A program made the position numbers and the translations under genes. Shown here one piece after another: positions 16,318 through 27,200 of a DNA stretch of 64,000 bases. The stretch is from Caldilineaceae bacterium bin5 (GTDB lineage Bacteria; Chloroflexota; Anaerolineae; Caldilineales; Caldilineaceae): assembly GCA_002238445.1 (NCBI GenBank), contig MPML01000002.1, positions 1 to 64,000 of the forward strand, read 5' to 3'. Under the pieces are notes generated by a model, which made no database searches, was not told the DNA's origin, and saw nothing but the letters and a program-made list of their open reading frames with translations. Within the stretch, counting starts at the first letter, position 1. Each line of letters begins with the position of its first letter.

Positions 16318-16995
16318 ATGCAATCGGTGAATGAGTCCCAGCCGCTGCCTACGCTGACACTGGACGGGGAGCAGGTTGCTTTCACGCCCGGCGAAACAGT
16401 CTATGAGGTCGCGGTGCGCACCGGCAAGGCCGTCCCGACGCTCTGTTATGACCCGCGGCTGGAAGCCTTTGGCAGCTGCCGGCTGTGTGTGGTTGAGGTG
16501 GCAGGGCAGCAGGTGCCTGTGGCTTCCTGCACGACAAAGGCGGAAGCGGGTATGGAAGTAACGACCGCCTCGGCGCACGTCGAAGGGCTGCGGCGTACTT
16601 TGCTTGAACTGGTTGCCTCGGAGAACCGTGAGGTCACGGTGGACGCGCTGCGGGGTCATGCTTCACAGGAGCTGGGCACGCTTGTGCAACGCTACGACGC
16701 CGGCCGCGGCCGTTTTGAAGGCGCGCAGTCGGGCAGCAGCCGCCCCGACGACGGCAACCCGTTTATTCTGCGGGACTACGACCTCTGCATCTCCTGCTAC
16801 CGCTGTGTGCGCGTCTGCGCCGAACAGGAGGGCGACTACGCGATCAGCGTAGCCAACCGCGGCTTTGAGACGCAGATCACTGTCGAGTTCGGCGGCCATT
16901 TGCAGGACTCGGCCTGCACGTTCTGCGGCCAGTGTGTGCAGACCTGCCCCACCGGCGCGCTCGCCGACAAGAAGGCGCTGCGCTTCGCCGAGTAA
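16318..16995 (+). CDS. Formate dehydrogenase Fe-S subunit (N-terminal module of FdsA/NuoG type)
   Basis: A 225-residue electron-transfer protein. Residues about 10-85 form a plant-type [2Fe-2S] ferredoxin domain with cysteines in LCYDPR, GSCRLC and ASC. A NuoG-type middle segment follows. Two [4Fe-4S] clusters come last: CISCYRCVRVC near 157-167 and CTFCGQCVQTC near 201-211. In most NAD-linked formate dehydrogenases this module is fused to the N terminus of the catalytic chain; here it is a separate gene ending 77 bases before that chain. The ATG at 16318 was chosen because the domain begins soon after it. Confidence 0.87.
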   Translation: MQSVNESQPLPTLTLDGEQVAFTPGETVYEVAVRTGKAVPTLCYDPRLEAFGSCRLCVVEVAGQQVPVASCTTKAEAGMEVTTASAHVEGLRRTLLELVASENREVTVDALRGHASQELGTLVQRYDAGRGRFEGAQSGSSRPDDGNPFILRDYDLCISCYRCVRVCAEQEGDYAISVANRGFETQITVEFGGHLQDSACTFCGQCVQTCPTGALADKKALRFAE

Positions 16996-17072
16996 CAAAT
17001 TGACCGAGGCGGAATGTAGCATGTGAGCGGCGCTTTTCGACTTGGCGCTTTCCTCGTCTAAAGGACTTACTG

Positions 17073-19151
17073 ATGAACACAACTGCATCTGAGACAAAGA
17101 CAACCCGGACAATCTGCGGGTACTGCGGCGTCGGCTGCTCGCTGGACCTGGTGACCCGCGACAACCGCATCATTGCAGTGCACCCGGCCTTCGACGGCCC
17201 GGCCAATGAGGGCGCGCTGTGTGTCAAGGGCCAGTTCGCCTACGACTACGTCCACCATCCGGACCGGCTGACCCACCCGCTCGTGCGCGACGCGCACGGC
17301 CAGTTGCAGCAGGCGAGCTGGGATGAAGCGCTTGAGCGGGCCGCGCAGGGCTTCATGGATGTGCTGAAAAAATACGGCCGCCACGCCGTGTACGGTGTCG
17401 CGTCCGGGCGCACGCCCAGCGAAGCCAACTACATGATGCAGAAGTTCATCCGCGTGGGGTTCGGCACCAACTATATTGACAACTGTAGCCGGGCTTGACA
17501 CGCCCCGACAGTCGCCGGTCTGGCGGCAACAATCGGACGCGGGGCAATGTCCAATCCGCTGGCGGACATGGAAAAGCCGGATGTGATCTTCTGCATCGGC
17601 ACGAATATGACGGAGGCGCATCCGGTGGCGGCCACGCGGCTGAAAAAGGCGCTGGCGCGCGGGGCCAAGATGATCGTGGCCGATCCGAGGCGCATCCGGC
17701 TGGCGGAGATGGCCGACATCTATCTGCCAATCCGGGTGGGCAGCGATACCGCGCTGCTGCTGGGGATGGCGCACGTGATCGTGCGCGAGAACTTGGCCGA
17801 TCAGGAGTTTATCGCCACCCGAACCGAGGGCTATGACCAGCTGGTCGATCATCTGCAGGAAAAGACGCCGCAGTGGGCGGAGAGCATCACCGGCGTGCCG
17901 GCCGCTTTGATCGAGGAGGCCGCTATTCTGTACGGCTCCGCCGACAAGGGAGCGATCTACTATACCCTGGGTATCACCGAGCACATCTGCGGCGTGGAGA
18001 ATGTGCAGAGCCTGTGTAATCTGGCGCTCTTGACCGGCAATTTCGGCCGCGAAGGCACCGGCGTCAACCCAATGCGCGGCCAGAACAACATCCAGGGGGC
18101 CGGCGACAGCGGCGCGCTGCCCAACAACTACGCCGGCTTCCAACCTGTGGACGATGCGGCCAATCAGGAAAAATTTGAGAAGGCCTACGGCCGCAAGGTC
18201 GACCTGGAAAAGGGTATCACCAAGGTGACGGCGCTGGACCAGTGCGGCGACACGATCTTTGCGATGCTGATTGACGGCGAAAACACAGTCGTCTCCGACC
18301 CCGATCAGAAGCACTGCATCCATGCGCTGAAGAGCTTGGACCATCTGGTCGTGATCGACATCTTCTTGACCGAGACCGCAGAGCTGGCGGATGTGGTGCT
18401 GCCTGCCACCTCCTGGGCCGAGACCGACGGCCATTTCGTCAATACCGAGCGGCGCATCCAGCGCGTGCGCAAGGCTGTGGATCCGCCGGGCGAAGCCAAG
18501 CCGGACTGGTGGATCATCGGCCAGATCGCGCAGCGAATGGGTATGCGCGGACTGGACTACAGTTCGCCCGTGCCAATTTTCGATGAACTATGCGAGCTGG
18601 CGCCTATTTACAACGGCATCGACTGGGAACTGGCGGACGGCGGCCAGTACCAGTGGCCGATCCCCTACCGGGGCCATCCGGGCACGCCGCGCCTGCACGA
18701 AGATGAATTCATCAACGGCCGCGGCAAGTTCAGCTTCACCGACTACCGCGATCCGGCCGAAACAATCGACGATGCCTACCCGCTGTGGCTCACAACCGGG
18801 CGGCGGTTGGAGAGTTATCATACGCGCACGCAGACGGGAAGATCGGAGGGCATCAACGAGCTCCTGCCGGAGGAGACGCTGGAGGTGCATCCGAGCGACG
18901 CCGCCCGCTACGGTCTGCACGACGGCGGCTGGGCCAAAATGAGCAGCCGCCGCGGCGCGGTGGACGTGCGCGTCGAGACGACGAGGCGCTCTCCACAAGG
19001 GACAGTGTTCGCCAGTTTCTCATTTGCCGACGTGCCCATCAACGTGCTGACCGGCTCGGGCTATGATCCGATTACGCAGACGGCAGAGCTGAAAGTTTGT
19101 CCGGTTTTGGTTGAGCCGATTGGAGAGAGAGTGCCGCTGGCCGCGGACTGA
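17073..19151 (+). CDS. fdhA: Formate dehydrogenase catalytic subunit, selenoprotein
   Basis: Oxidises formate to CO2 at a molybdenum or tungsten bis-molybdopterin guanine dinucleotide site. Two open stretches, 17073-17498 and 17499-19151, are in the same frame, separated only by TGA at 17496-17498. Around it the protein reads NCSRA-U-HAPTVAGL, matching the selenocysteine site of known enzymes (CCARV-U-HGPSVAGL in E. coli FdhF). Read through, the product has 692 residues with Sec at 142. The N terminus has a [4Fe-4S] site, C-x2-C-x3-C in ICGYCGVGC, with a fourth Cys in ALCVKG. GQNNIQGAGDSG and the C-terminal molydopterin-dinucleotide-binding domain follow. AAAGGAC precedes the ATG. No selenocysteine machinery is in the window. 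Confidence 0.93.
17496..17545 (+). promoter_or_regulatory. SECIS-like hairpin after the in-frame TGA of fdhA
   Basis: Directly after the TGA, GCCCCG (17502-17507) pairs with CGGGGC (17540-17545). An inner stem CGCC/GGCG (17513-17516 with 17522-17525) exposes GGTCT in the loop, about 18 bases past the TGA. The E. coli fdhF SECIS also exposes GGUCU in its apical loop. This would recruit SelB with Sec-tRNA. Confidence 0.75.
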
Positions 19152-19261
19152 GTTGAATGAGGGCTGCAGAACGCAGCGGCTAATCTTACGACGTCGTCAT
19201 TGACTATTCTTTTTTGCCTGATACACGATAGCTACAAGAATGACCAAGCCGGAGGCATTTC

Positions 19262-19522
19262 ATGCGCGCAATTGGCGTTAGAGAATTGAAGACTCACGCT
19301 TCAGAAATCATGCGCAAGGTGCGAGAGGAACGGGTCAGCTATACGATAACCTACCGGGGCAAGCCGGTGGGTGTTCTGCTTCCTTTGGAGGAAAATGGCG
19401 ATGTTGCTCGGGAAAAAGAACAGGATTCCTGGGCTGAGTTAGAAAAGATAAGGGAAAAGATGGCCCTTTTGCCCCGTCCAAAGAAGAGCCTGATAGAAGC
19501 TCTTTCCGAAATGCGTCGATAA
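19262..19522 (+). CDS. vapB: Antitoxin of the Phd/VapB type
   Basis: An 86-residue protein starting MRAIGVRELKTHASEIMRKV. This is the typical N-terminal Phd/YefM DNA-binding fold, followed by ITYRGKPVGVLLPL. The C-terminal half is helical and charged and would wrap the toxin. GGAGG lies seven bases before the ATG. The toxin gene starts five bases after its stop. The pair normally represses its own transcription. It lies between fdhA and fdhD, on the same strand. Confidence 0.85.
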   Translation: MRAIGVRELKTHASEIMRKVREERVSYTITYRGKPVGVLLPLEENGDVAREKEQDSWAELEKIREKMALLPRPKKSLIEALSEMRR

Positions 19523-19527
19523 TTCTG

Positions 19528-19968
19528 ATGTCTGAATTGTACACAATCGATGCGAGCGTTTTTGTAAGCGCATTCAACAGTTACGAGACTGACCATAAGG
19601 AGAGTCATTACCTGCTGGAACGACTACAGGCATTACGCGTTTCTCTCATTGAACCAACATTGCTCTTGCCAGAACTGGCAGCAACTGTTTCGCGGATCTA
19701 TCGGGATGAAGAGATGGCTCTAGATTTCTCTGACGGTATTCGGAATCTGGCTAATCTGTCTCTTGTTCCACTAGATGAAAGCCTTACTGAACTCACAGTG
19801 AATGTTGCCGCCAGACACCGACTGCGTGGTAGCGATTCGGTGTACGTGGCAGTGGCACACAAATATGGTGCGACTTTGGTTACTCTGGATCGGGAACAAT
19901 TCACTAGAGGATCTGAGGTAGTTCCCACGCAAACACCCTCGGAAGCGATAAGTGGTACGGAAGCTTAG
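19528..19968 (+). CDS. vapC: PIN-domain toxin, VapC-like ribonuclease
   Basis: A 146-residue PIN-domain RNase. The acidic active site is complete: D8 in TIDASVF, E49 in LLPELAA, D103 in GSDSVYVAVA and D121 in TLDREQ. VapC toxins cut tRNA or rRNA when the antitoxin is lost. Coupled to the vapB-like gene upstream. Its AT content is a little higher than that of the fdh genes, in line with insertion. Confidence 0.87.
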   Translation: MSELYTIDASVFVSAFNSYETDHKESHYLLERLQALRVSLIEPTLLLPELAATVSRIYRDEEMALDFSDGIRNLANLSLVPLDESLTELTVNVAARHRLRGSDSVYVAVAHKYGATLVTLDREQFTRGSEVVPTQTPSEAISGTEA

Positions 19969-20131
19969 TCTCGCATCCTCCAATGCGGTTTGGTAAGTAA
20001 TTCAAAGTACGAAGCTATTCCGCGTTGCTTTTGACGCAACATAGCAATATTCATTTGAATCGAGTAGAAACGCCAAGACGCAACAGTGTCATGAGCAAGT
20101 ACTCATCAGCAGCTTTCTGCGGTGAAACCAA

Positions 20132-21010
20132 ATGATTCCTCGAGTTGGTAGCAAAGTGCGCACCCGCGTTACGGTCGTGGAGAGCGGGCGGCACAGAGTC
20201 CGCGATGACCAGCTGGCGACGGAAGAGCCGCTGGAAATACGCTTGCAAGCGGCGGGCGAAACGCAGACCGTTGCGGTGACGATGCGCACGCCGGGCAATG
20301 ACTTTGAGCTGGCTGCCGGGTTCCTGCACAACGAGGGCATCATCAGCGAGCCAGCCCAGCTGAACGGCATCACCTACTGTGTGGACGCCGATGTCGACGC
20401 CGACCAGCGCTACAACATCGTAAACGTCGGTTTGCGTCTTGCAGGCCTGCCGGAGTTGGCGACCCTCGAACGCCACTTTTATACGACAAGCGCGTGCGGC
20501 GTCTGCGGAAAGGCCAGTCTCGACGCCATCGCGATGCGCGATTGCCCGGCGCTGCCGCCAGGACCGGCGGTCAACCCGTCGTTACTGACTGCCCTGCCCC
20601 AAAAACTGCGCGCGGCACAGGGACTTTTTGAAGCGACGGGCGGGCTCCACGCAGCCGGTCTGTTCGACGCAAGCGGCACGCTCATGTGCCTGCGCGAAGA
20701 TGTGGGCCGCCATAACGCGGTCGACAAGGTGATCGGGTGGGCGTTTATGCAGCGCAAGCTGCCCTTGCATGACTGTATACTGTTGGTGAGCGGCCGTGCT
20801 TCCTACGAGATTTTGCAGAAGTCGACGGTAGCGGGGCTGCCGGTCGTCTGCGCCGTGTCCGCGCCAAGTCATCTGGCCGTAGACGTGGCCCGGCGCTTCG
20901 GCGTCACGCTGGTCGGTTTCTTGCGCGAAGAACGGTTAAACGTCTACGCCGGCGCGCAGAGGATCCAATGGAACGGGCAGATAGGCCCGGAGGAGATCGA
21001 AAGTTCGTGA
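20132..21010 (+). CDS. fdhD: Formate dehydrogenase accessory sulfurtransferase
   Basis: A 292-residue FdhD protein, which transfers sulfur from a cysteine desulfurase to the molybdenum cofactor before it enters formate dehydrogenase. It has the substrate-loop cysteines C122-G-V-C125 in TSACGVCGK, and further family motifs RTPGNDFELAAGFL, CLREDVGRHNAVDK and VSGRASYEI. There is no strong ribosome site before ATG 20132, and GTG/TTG codons nearby are possible alternatives. It follows fdhA after the toxin-antitoxin insert and would serve that enzyme. Confidence 0.95.
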   Translation: MIPRVGSKVRTRVTVVESGRHRVRDDQLATEEPLEIRLQAAGETQTVAVTMRTPGNDFELAAGFLHNEGIISEPAQLNGITYCVDADVDADQRYNIVNVGLRLAGLPELATLERHFYTTSACGVCGKASLDAIAMRDCPALPPGPAVNPSLLTALPQKLRAAQGLFEATGGLHAAGLFDASGTLMCLREDVGRHNAVDKVIGWAFMQRKLPLHDCILLVSGRASYEILQKSTVAGLPVVCAVSAPSHLAVDVARRFGVTLVGFLREERLNVYAGAQRIQWNGQIGPEEIESS

Positions 21011-21247
21011 TGGTTTCGCCACACCTGCCTCCATCTTCGCACGGTTTGCCACTCCCCACAGCTGCCAGACATATTTAGCCAGTCAAGGCATGATCACGTT
21101 TCGTCATCCGGCGCGACGCTATACATTTGATCATTCGGGGCATTTGTGTCAACATAATCGGACCGTTAGCATTCATTTCTCATACTTTTTGACTTCGATC
21201 CACTGATTTACTTGTATGTATGCTGCAATTACGGAGATAAATCGGAT

Positions 21248-24200
21248 ATGAAACGGATTTTCCTTGTTGGCCTGTTCCTTGTCCTTTGCTTGGCCGCCGG
21301 CCTCTTTCTGTCCGGCGAACGGCTTGCGACCATTCTCGACTCGAACTTTGGCTCCGGCGAAATGAGTCTCTCCAGCAATGGAGAGGACGGGGTCAAGATG
21401 GCGTTCCTCCAGGAAGAGGAAGTCGCGGAGTATGTGCCAGGACAGGTGCTCATCCGCTTCAAGAAGACGGTGACGCGGGAGCAGATCTCTGATTTTTACG
21501 CCGAATACGGGTTGTCGGAAAAGGACAATTTGGACAACAATCTCCTGGACGCGGATCAGGGTCTGCGACTAGCTGGCGTGTCGGTAGATGTGGACGAAAA
21601 TCTCATTGAGGTGTTGGAAGGGGACGAGCGAGTCGCCTTTGCCGAGCCGAACTACCTGCTGCAGATAAATGAGACGCCGCCTTCAGACCCACTGTTCGAG
21701 AATCTTTGGGGGCTGCATAATACCGGTCAGACCGGAGGCACTGCCGATGCCGATATCGACGCCCTGGAAGCCTGGGAGATAGGCACCGGCTCGGAAGACG
21801 TAGTAATCGCGGTAATCGATACCGGAATCCATATTGAACACGAAGATTTCCAGGCCAGCCTGTGGACGAATCCGAAGGAGTGTCCGGGGGGCGTTGGAAA
21901 ATGCGTAGAGAACGGTGTGGATGACGACGGCAACGGCTATGTAGATGATTTCCACGGCATAAATGCAATCAACAACAGTGGCAGGCTGCTCGACGACTAC
22001 GGTCACGGGACGCATGTGGCCGGTATTGCCGCCGCGGCGGGCGACAACAGGAAAGGCGTGGTCGGCGTCAGTTGGAATGCCAAGATCCTCGGCTGCAAGT
22101 TCATCACGGCCTTTGGTTCCGGCACGACATCCAACGCCGTCAAGTGCTTTAACTACATCCATGACCTTCGCAACAAACAGAAAATAAACATACTGGTTAC
22201 AAATAGCAGCTGGGGCGGTGGTTCGCCCTCCCAGGCCCTGCGAGAGGCGATGGGGCGTGTCGATTCGCCGCTTCATATCTGCTCCGCCGGCAATTCCAAC
22301 TCCAATCGCAAGCTCTACCCGGCCGCCTACGATTTGGACAACATTATTTCCGTGGCCGCAACTGACCACGATGATATCTATGCCGGCTTCTCCAGCTGGG
22401 GCGAAGATTGGGTCGACCTGGCTGCCCCCGGTGTAAATATTCTTTCTACCATTCCGGACGGGCGCTGTCCCATGTGCCTGCCCTCCGGCTATGGGGCCAC
22501 GAGCGGCACGTCGATGTCGGCCCCCTACGTTACAGGCGCGGCCGCGCTGATCTGGTCTGAGTTTGAGGGATTGAACAACGAGCAGGTTAAGCAGCGCATC
22601 CTGTCTGGCGTCGATCCACTGCCCCCCCAGTCAAAGAAAACGTTGACAAACGGGCGCCTCAACCTGTTCAACTCGATGGAAAAGGACTCGACGCCGCCGG
22701 CGACAGTTACGGACCTGTCACCATCAGGAATACTTTTGACCAAGATCCTACTCTCCTGGACGGCCACGGGTGATGACGGATTCACCGGGCAGTCGACTGC
22801 CTACGATGTCAGGTACGACACTGCGCCAATATCAAACGCCACTTGGGATTCCGCCCAGCGTGTGGAAACGGTTCCGATCCCAGGCGCCTCCGGAACAAGA
22901 GAAACACTGGAAGTGAAGGGGCTGGAACCGGACACAACCTACTACTTCGCGCTGCGGGTAGCTGACAATGTAGGCAACGTATCCGATCTCTCCAACATTG
23001 TCATCGCCCGAACCAGTGCGGGGACGATCGTCTTTGAGGACGACATGGAAAGCGGCGCCGGCAAATGGACTATCGAAGACGCCGACGACAGCCTGTGGCA
23101 TCTCTCCAGTCTACGCTTTAACAGTCCGGAAACATCCTGGTACTACGGTCGGGAGAGACAGCGGGACTACGATACAGGCAAGGAAAATGAGGGCAGGATC
23201 ACGACCGGCGTTATCGACATCGCCGGCGCCGACGACGCCTTGCTAACCTTCTACGAGTGGAGTGAGCTGCAAAGTAACATCCGCTATGACCGCACACGGG
23301 TGCAGATTTCCACTGATGGAACGACGTGGCGAACGGTCTTTGAGTCCCACGGCACAGAGGGACGCTGGGCGCGACGAGACGTTGACCTGAGCGAGGCTGT
23401 GAAAGAAAGCGGCTCGATCCAGGTACGGTTCTGGATTGATACCGTAGACGAAAGGTTTAACGATAACGAAGGCTGGTATATCGACGATGTCCAGGTTCTG
23501 ACTGCCAAGCTGCAGTTGCCCGGCGAGAGGCAACTCCTGCCCAACCTGTTTGCCCAGTCGATAAATATTGGCTTCAACCCCGCCGAGCCGTATGCGGGCG
23601 AAACGACAACCATCCACGGGACGGTCCTCAACAACGGGAACGCCGATGCCCGTGCGGTCACTGTACAGTTTGTAGATGTCACCGACGAGGACGCGGCAGT
23701 ACCGATCGGCCTGCCCCAAACGATTGCTGAGATTCCGGTTGGAGGCAGCGGCGTGGTCCAGGTGCAGTACGACACCGAGGACAAGGGCGGCGAACGCACT
23801 GTCCGCATGGTCATAGATCCCAACAACTTCGTTTCCGAGCGCAACGAAGCGGACAATGCGGCTAGCAGAATTCTCGACGTCGCCGAAGCGCCCGCGCCGA
23901 ACCTGTACGTTGATGCAGACAACATTGGCTTCGACCCGGCCTCACCGCAGCTCGGTGCGCAGGTCACGATCCTGGCAACGATAGTCAACAACGGAACCGC
24001 GGACGCGACAAGCGTTGTTATCCAGTTCAGGGAGGGTAGAACCACGCCCGTCGCCTCGAACCAGGTGATTGACAGTATTCCCGCCGGCAGCAGCGCAGTG
24101 GCAAGCGTTACCTATGATTCCGGCTCGACTTCGGGCGATCCGAGTTTCACGGTCACGGCAGATCCGGACAACTTCATTACTGAGTTGGACGAGACTGACA

Positions 24201-27200
24201 ATACTGCAAGGAAGACCCTGGCGCTGCAGGCGGACGCCGAACCGAACCTGGAGCTTTCATCCGACAATATCGGTATCGCCCCGTCCAACCCGGTCCAGGG
24301 TGATGAGGTCACAATCTACGCGACGATTCTGAACGCGGGCAATTCCGAAGTGCAGGATGTGCAGGTACAGTTCCTGGACGCCAACAGAAGTCCTGCCGCG
24401 CCGATCGCGGCACTGCAGGTCATTCCAGCGATTGCCCCCGGCAGCAGCGGTGTGGCTTCGATTCGATTCGACACGTCCAACCGCAGCGGCGACCAGAAGA
24501 TTCAGGTGCAGGTGGATCCGCATAACCTGATAGCCGAATCCAGTGAAAGCGACAATAGCGCCACGGCCACGCTGAGTGTGGAGCACGGTCCTGCCCCGAA
24601 CCTGGTGGTTGTGGCCGAAAATATCGGCTTCAGCGCGACCGAAGTGGCTGCTGGCACACCGGTGACCATCTACGCGACGATCCTGAACAGAGGAAGCGCG
24701 CGAGCAGAGAACGTGAATGTGCAGTTTGTGGATGTGACCAGCAACAACGTGAGACCTGTGGGCGAGCAGCAGGTTATAGAGGTCATAGAACCCGGTACGT
24801 CGGCAGTAGCTGTCGCGCAATATAAGGCAGCGGGTGGGCAAGGCTCTCGAACTGTTCAAGTGGTTGCCGATCCTGGCAACTTCATCCGAGAGGTAAGTGA
24901 AGAGGACAACGAAGCCAGCGCTTCTCTGAATGTAGGCAGCGCCCCGGCGCCGAATCTGTTCATCCATAGTAACAACATTGCCATATTCCCGGACCAGCCG
25001 GTAAGTGGAGAAGAAGTAACGTTAAGAGCGGTTGTCGGCAACAACGGATCTGCGCCGGCCGAGCATGTATCGGTGCAGTTCTTCGACATCTCCAGTGGCG
25101 AAGCCCGGCTCTTGGGCAGCGAACAGACGATTCCGGAAATCGGCGTTGGCAGCAGCGGCACAGCAGCCGTGACCATCACAGAATCAATCTCGGCCGACAG
25201 ACCAATAGGAAACCGAAAGATTCAGGTGCTGGTGGATGCCAACAACCGCATCCGAGAATCGAACGAAGAGGACAATACCGCCAGTCGCCTGTTGACCCTC
25301 CAACCTGAGCCGATGCCCAACCTGGTGGTACTGGCTGAGAATATCGGTTTCAGTCCGGCCAATCCCCGTGTAGGCGAGACAGTCACGATCCTGGCGGTCG
25401 TGCGTAACGATGGCGACGTAGTTGCCAGGAATGTGGTCGTACAGTTTGAAGACGTGAGTGCAGGGCGCCCGACGCCAATCGGCCAGGCGCAGGAGTTGGA
25501 CAGGATCGCAGTGGGCGGCAGCGGTGTGGTGACAGTGAAGTTCACGATACCGGACGCCGCCGGCACGTACAAGGTGCGGGTCGTAGCCGATCCGGGCAAC
25601 TTTATAGATGAAACGGACGAAATCGACAATCGGGGCACGCGCAGTCTGGAAGTTGGTACCGCGCCGATGCCCAACCTGGTGGCGATCTCCGATAATATTG
25701 GCTTCAATCCGCCCGCGACTTCGGCCGGTACCGACGTAATCGTCTCGCTGACCGTAGTGAACAACGGCGCTGCCGCTGCCGAGAACGTGCAAGTTCATTT
25801 CACGGACGTGACCGGTGGCCGCCTGAGTCCGATAGGCGATATACAGACGTTGCCCTCCGTTGCCGCCGGCGACAGCGCCATCGCAAGCGTGATCCTCAAG
25901 ACAGCTGGGCGCGCAGGTGAGCGACGCATCAGAGCCAGTGTTGACAGTCTGTCGATCATTCCCGAGAGCGATGAAACCGACAACAGTGCCAGCAAGACGT
26001 TGGTCATCACAGCGGGAGCTTCGCCCAATCTGTCAGTGCATGCCGCCAACATCAGCTTCACTCCCACGCATCCGAACTCGGGCGACGAGATTCGTGTGCG
26101 CGCGGTAGTTGTCAACCAGGGCGGAGAAGATGTTGGTGAGGTCGATGTCCAATTCCTGGACGTGACCGATGATGAGGCAGTACCGATCGGTCAGGGTCAG
26201 TTGATTGCTTCGATACCTGCTGGCAGCAGCGGGATCGTGGAATCGGTTCTGGACAGCCGTGGCATAGCCGGTGAGCGCAAGATACGCGTCGTGGCCGACC
26301 GCAGAAATCTCATCTCCGAGTCTGACGAGACGGACAATCAGGCCGAGGCCGCGGTTACGATCAACCCGCCTGTGATTCCCAACCTGGTTATTGATTCAAG
26401 CAACGTCGGCTTCCATCCCAGTAGGCCGGTAGACGGCGATCAGGTTACGATCAACGCTACTGTGCTGAACGAAGGCGGCGGCGACGCCAGTGAAGTTATC
26501 GTGCAGTTTGTGGAAGGCAGCGGGCAAGGTGTGCCGATCGGCGAACCGCAGGTAATCGATCGGATACCGGCCGGAAGTAGCGGTGTTGCCCAGGTCATCT
26601 ACGATACGGCCGGCAAAGACTCGCCGACCATTCAGGTGATCGTCGATCCCAACAACTATATTACGGAAACGAAGGAGACCGACAACAGGGCGTCCGCTGC
26701 GCTGAGAATGGCGTCGCAGCCGCTCCCGAATCTGGCTATCAAGAGCAGCAATGTTGCCACAACACCGAAGTCGCCGCGCGAAGGACAGAAGATTATTCTG
26801 ACCGCGGTGATCGTGAATCACGGCAGCGCCGCGGCACGCGACGTGGATGTCCAGTTCATGGATGCCACGGAACGGCCCCCGGTCCCGGTAGGGGCGGCGC
26901 AGTCGATCTCGTTGATCCCGCCCGGAGGCAGCGCAGCCGTGGGCGTCGTCTACGACACAACCGACAGGGAGGGTTCTCGCCGACTCCAGGTGACGGCCGA
27001 TCCCGGCAACTATATCGAGGAAAGCAGTGAAAGCGATAACACGGCCAGCAAGTCGGTGGCGGTGTTGGAACGGGCTGCCCCGAATCTGATTGTGCAACCC
27101 CGCAATGTGGGCTTCAATCCGGCGTCCCCGACCGAAGGCGACCGCGTGCTGGTCCGAGCTATCGTCCTCAATGACGGCGCCGAGGATGCTGCTGATGTGG

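Noticed and set aside
17496..17498. Premature stop or pseudogene in the formate dehydrogenase gene
   Set aside because: The TGA is exactly at the Sec/Cys active-site position, frame is kept on both sides and a SECIS-like hairpin follows.
17067..18434. Open frame of 455 codons on the minus strand opposite fdhA
   Set aside because: The sense strand encodes a clear family member; the antisense product has no recognisable motif.
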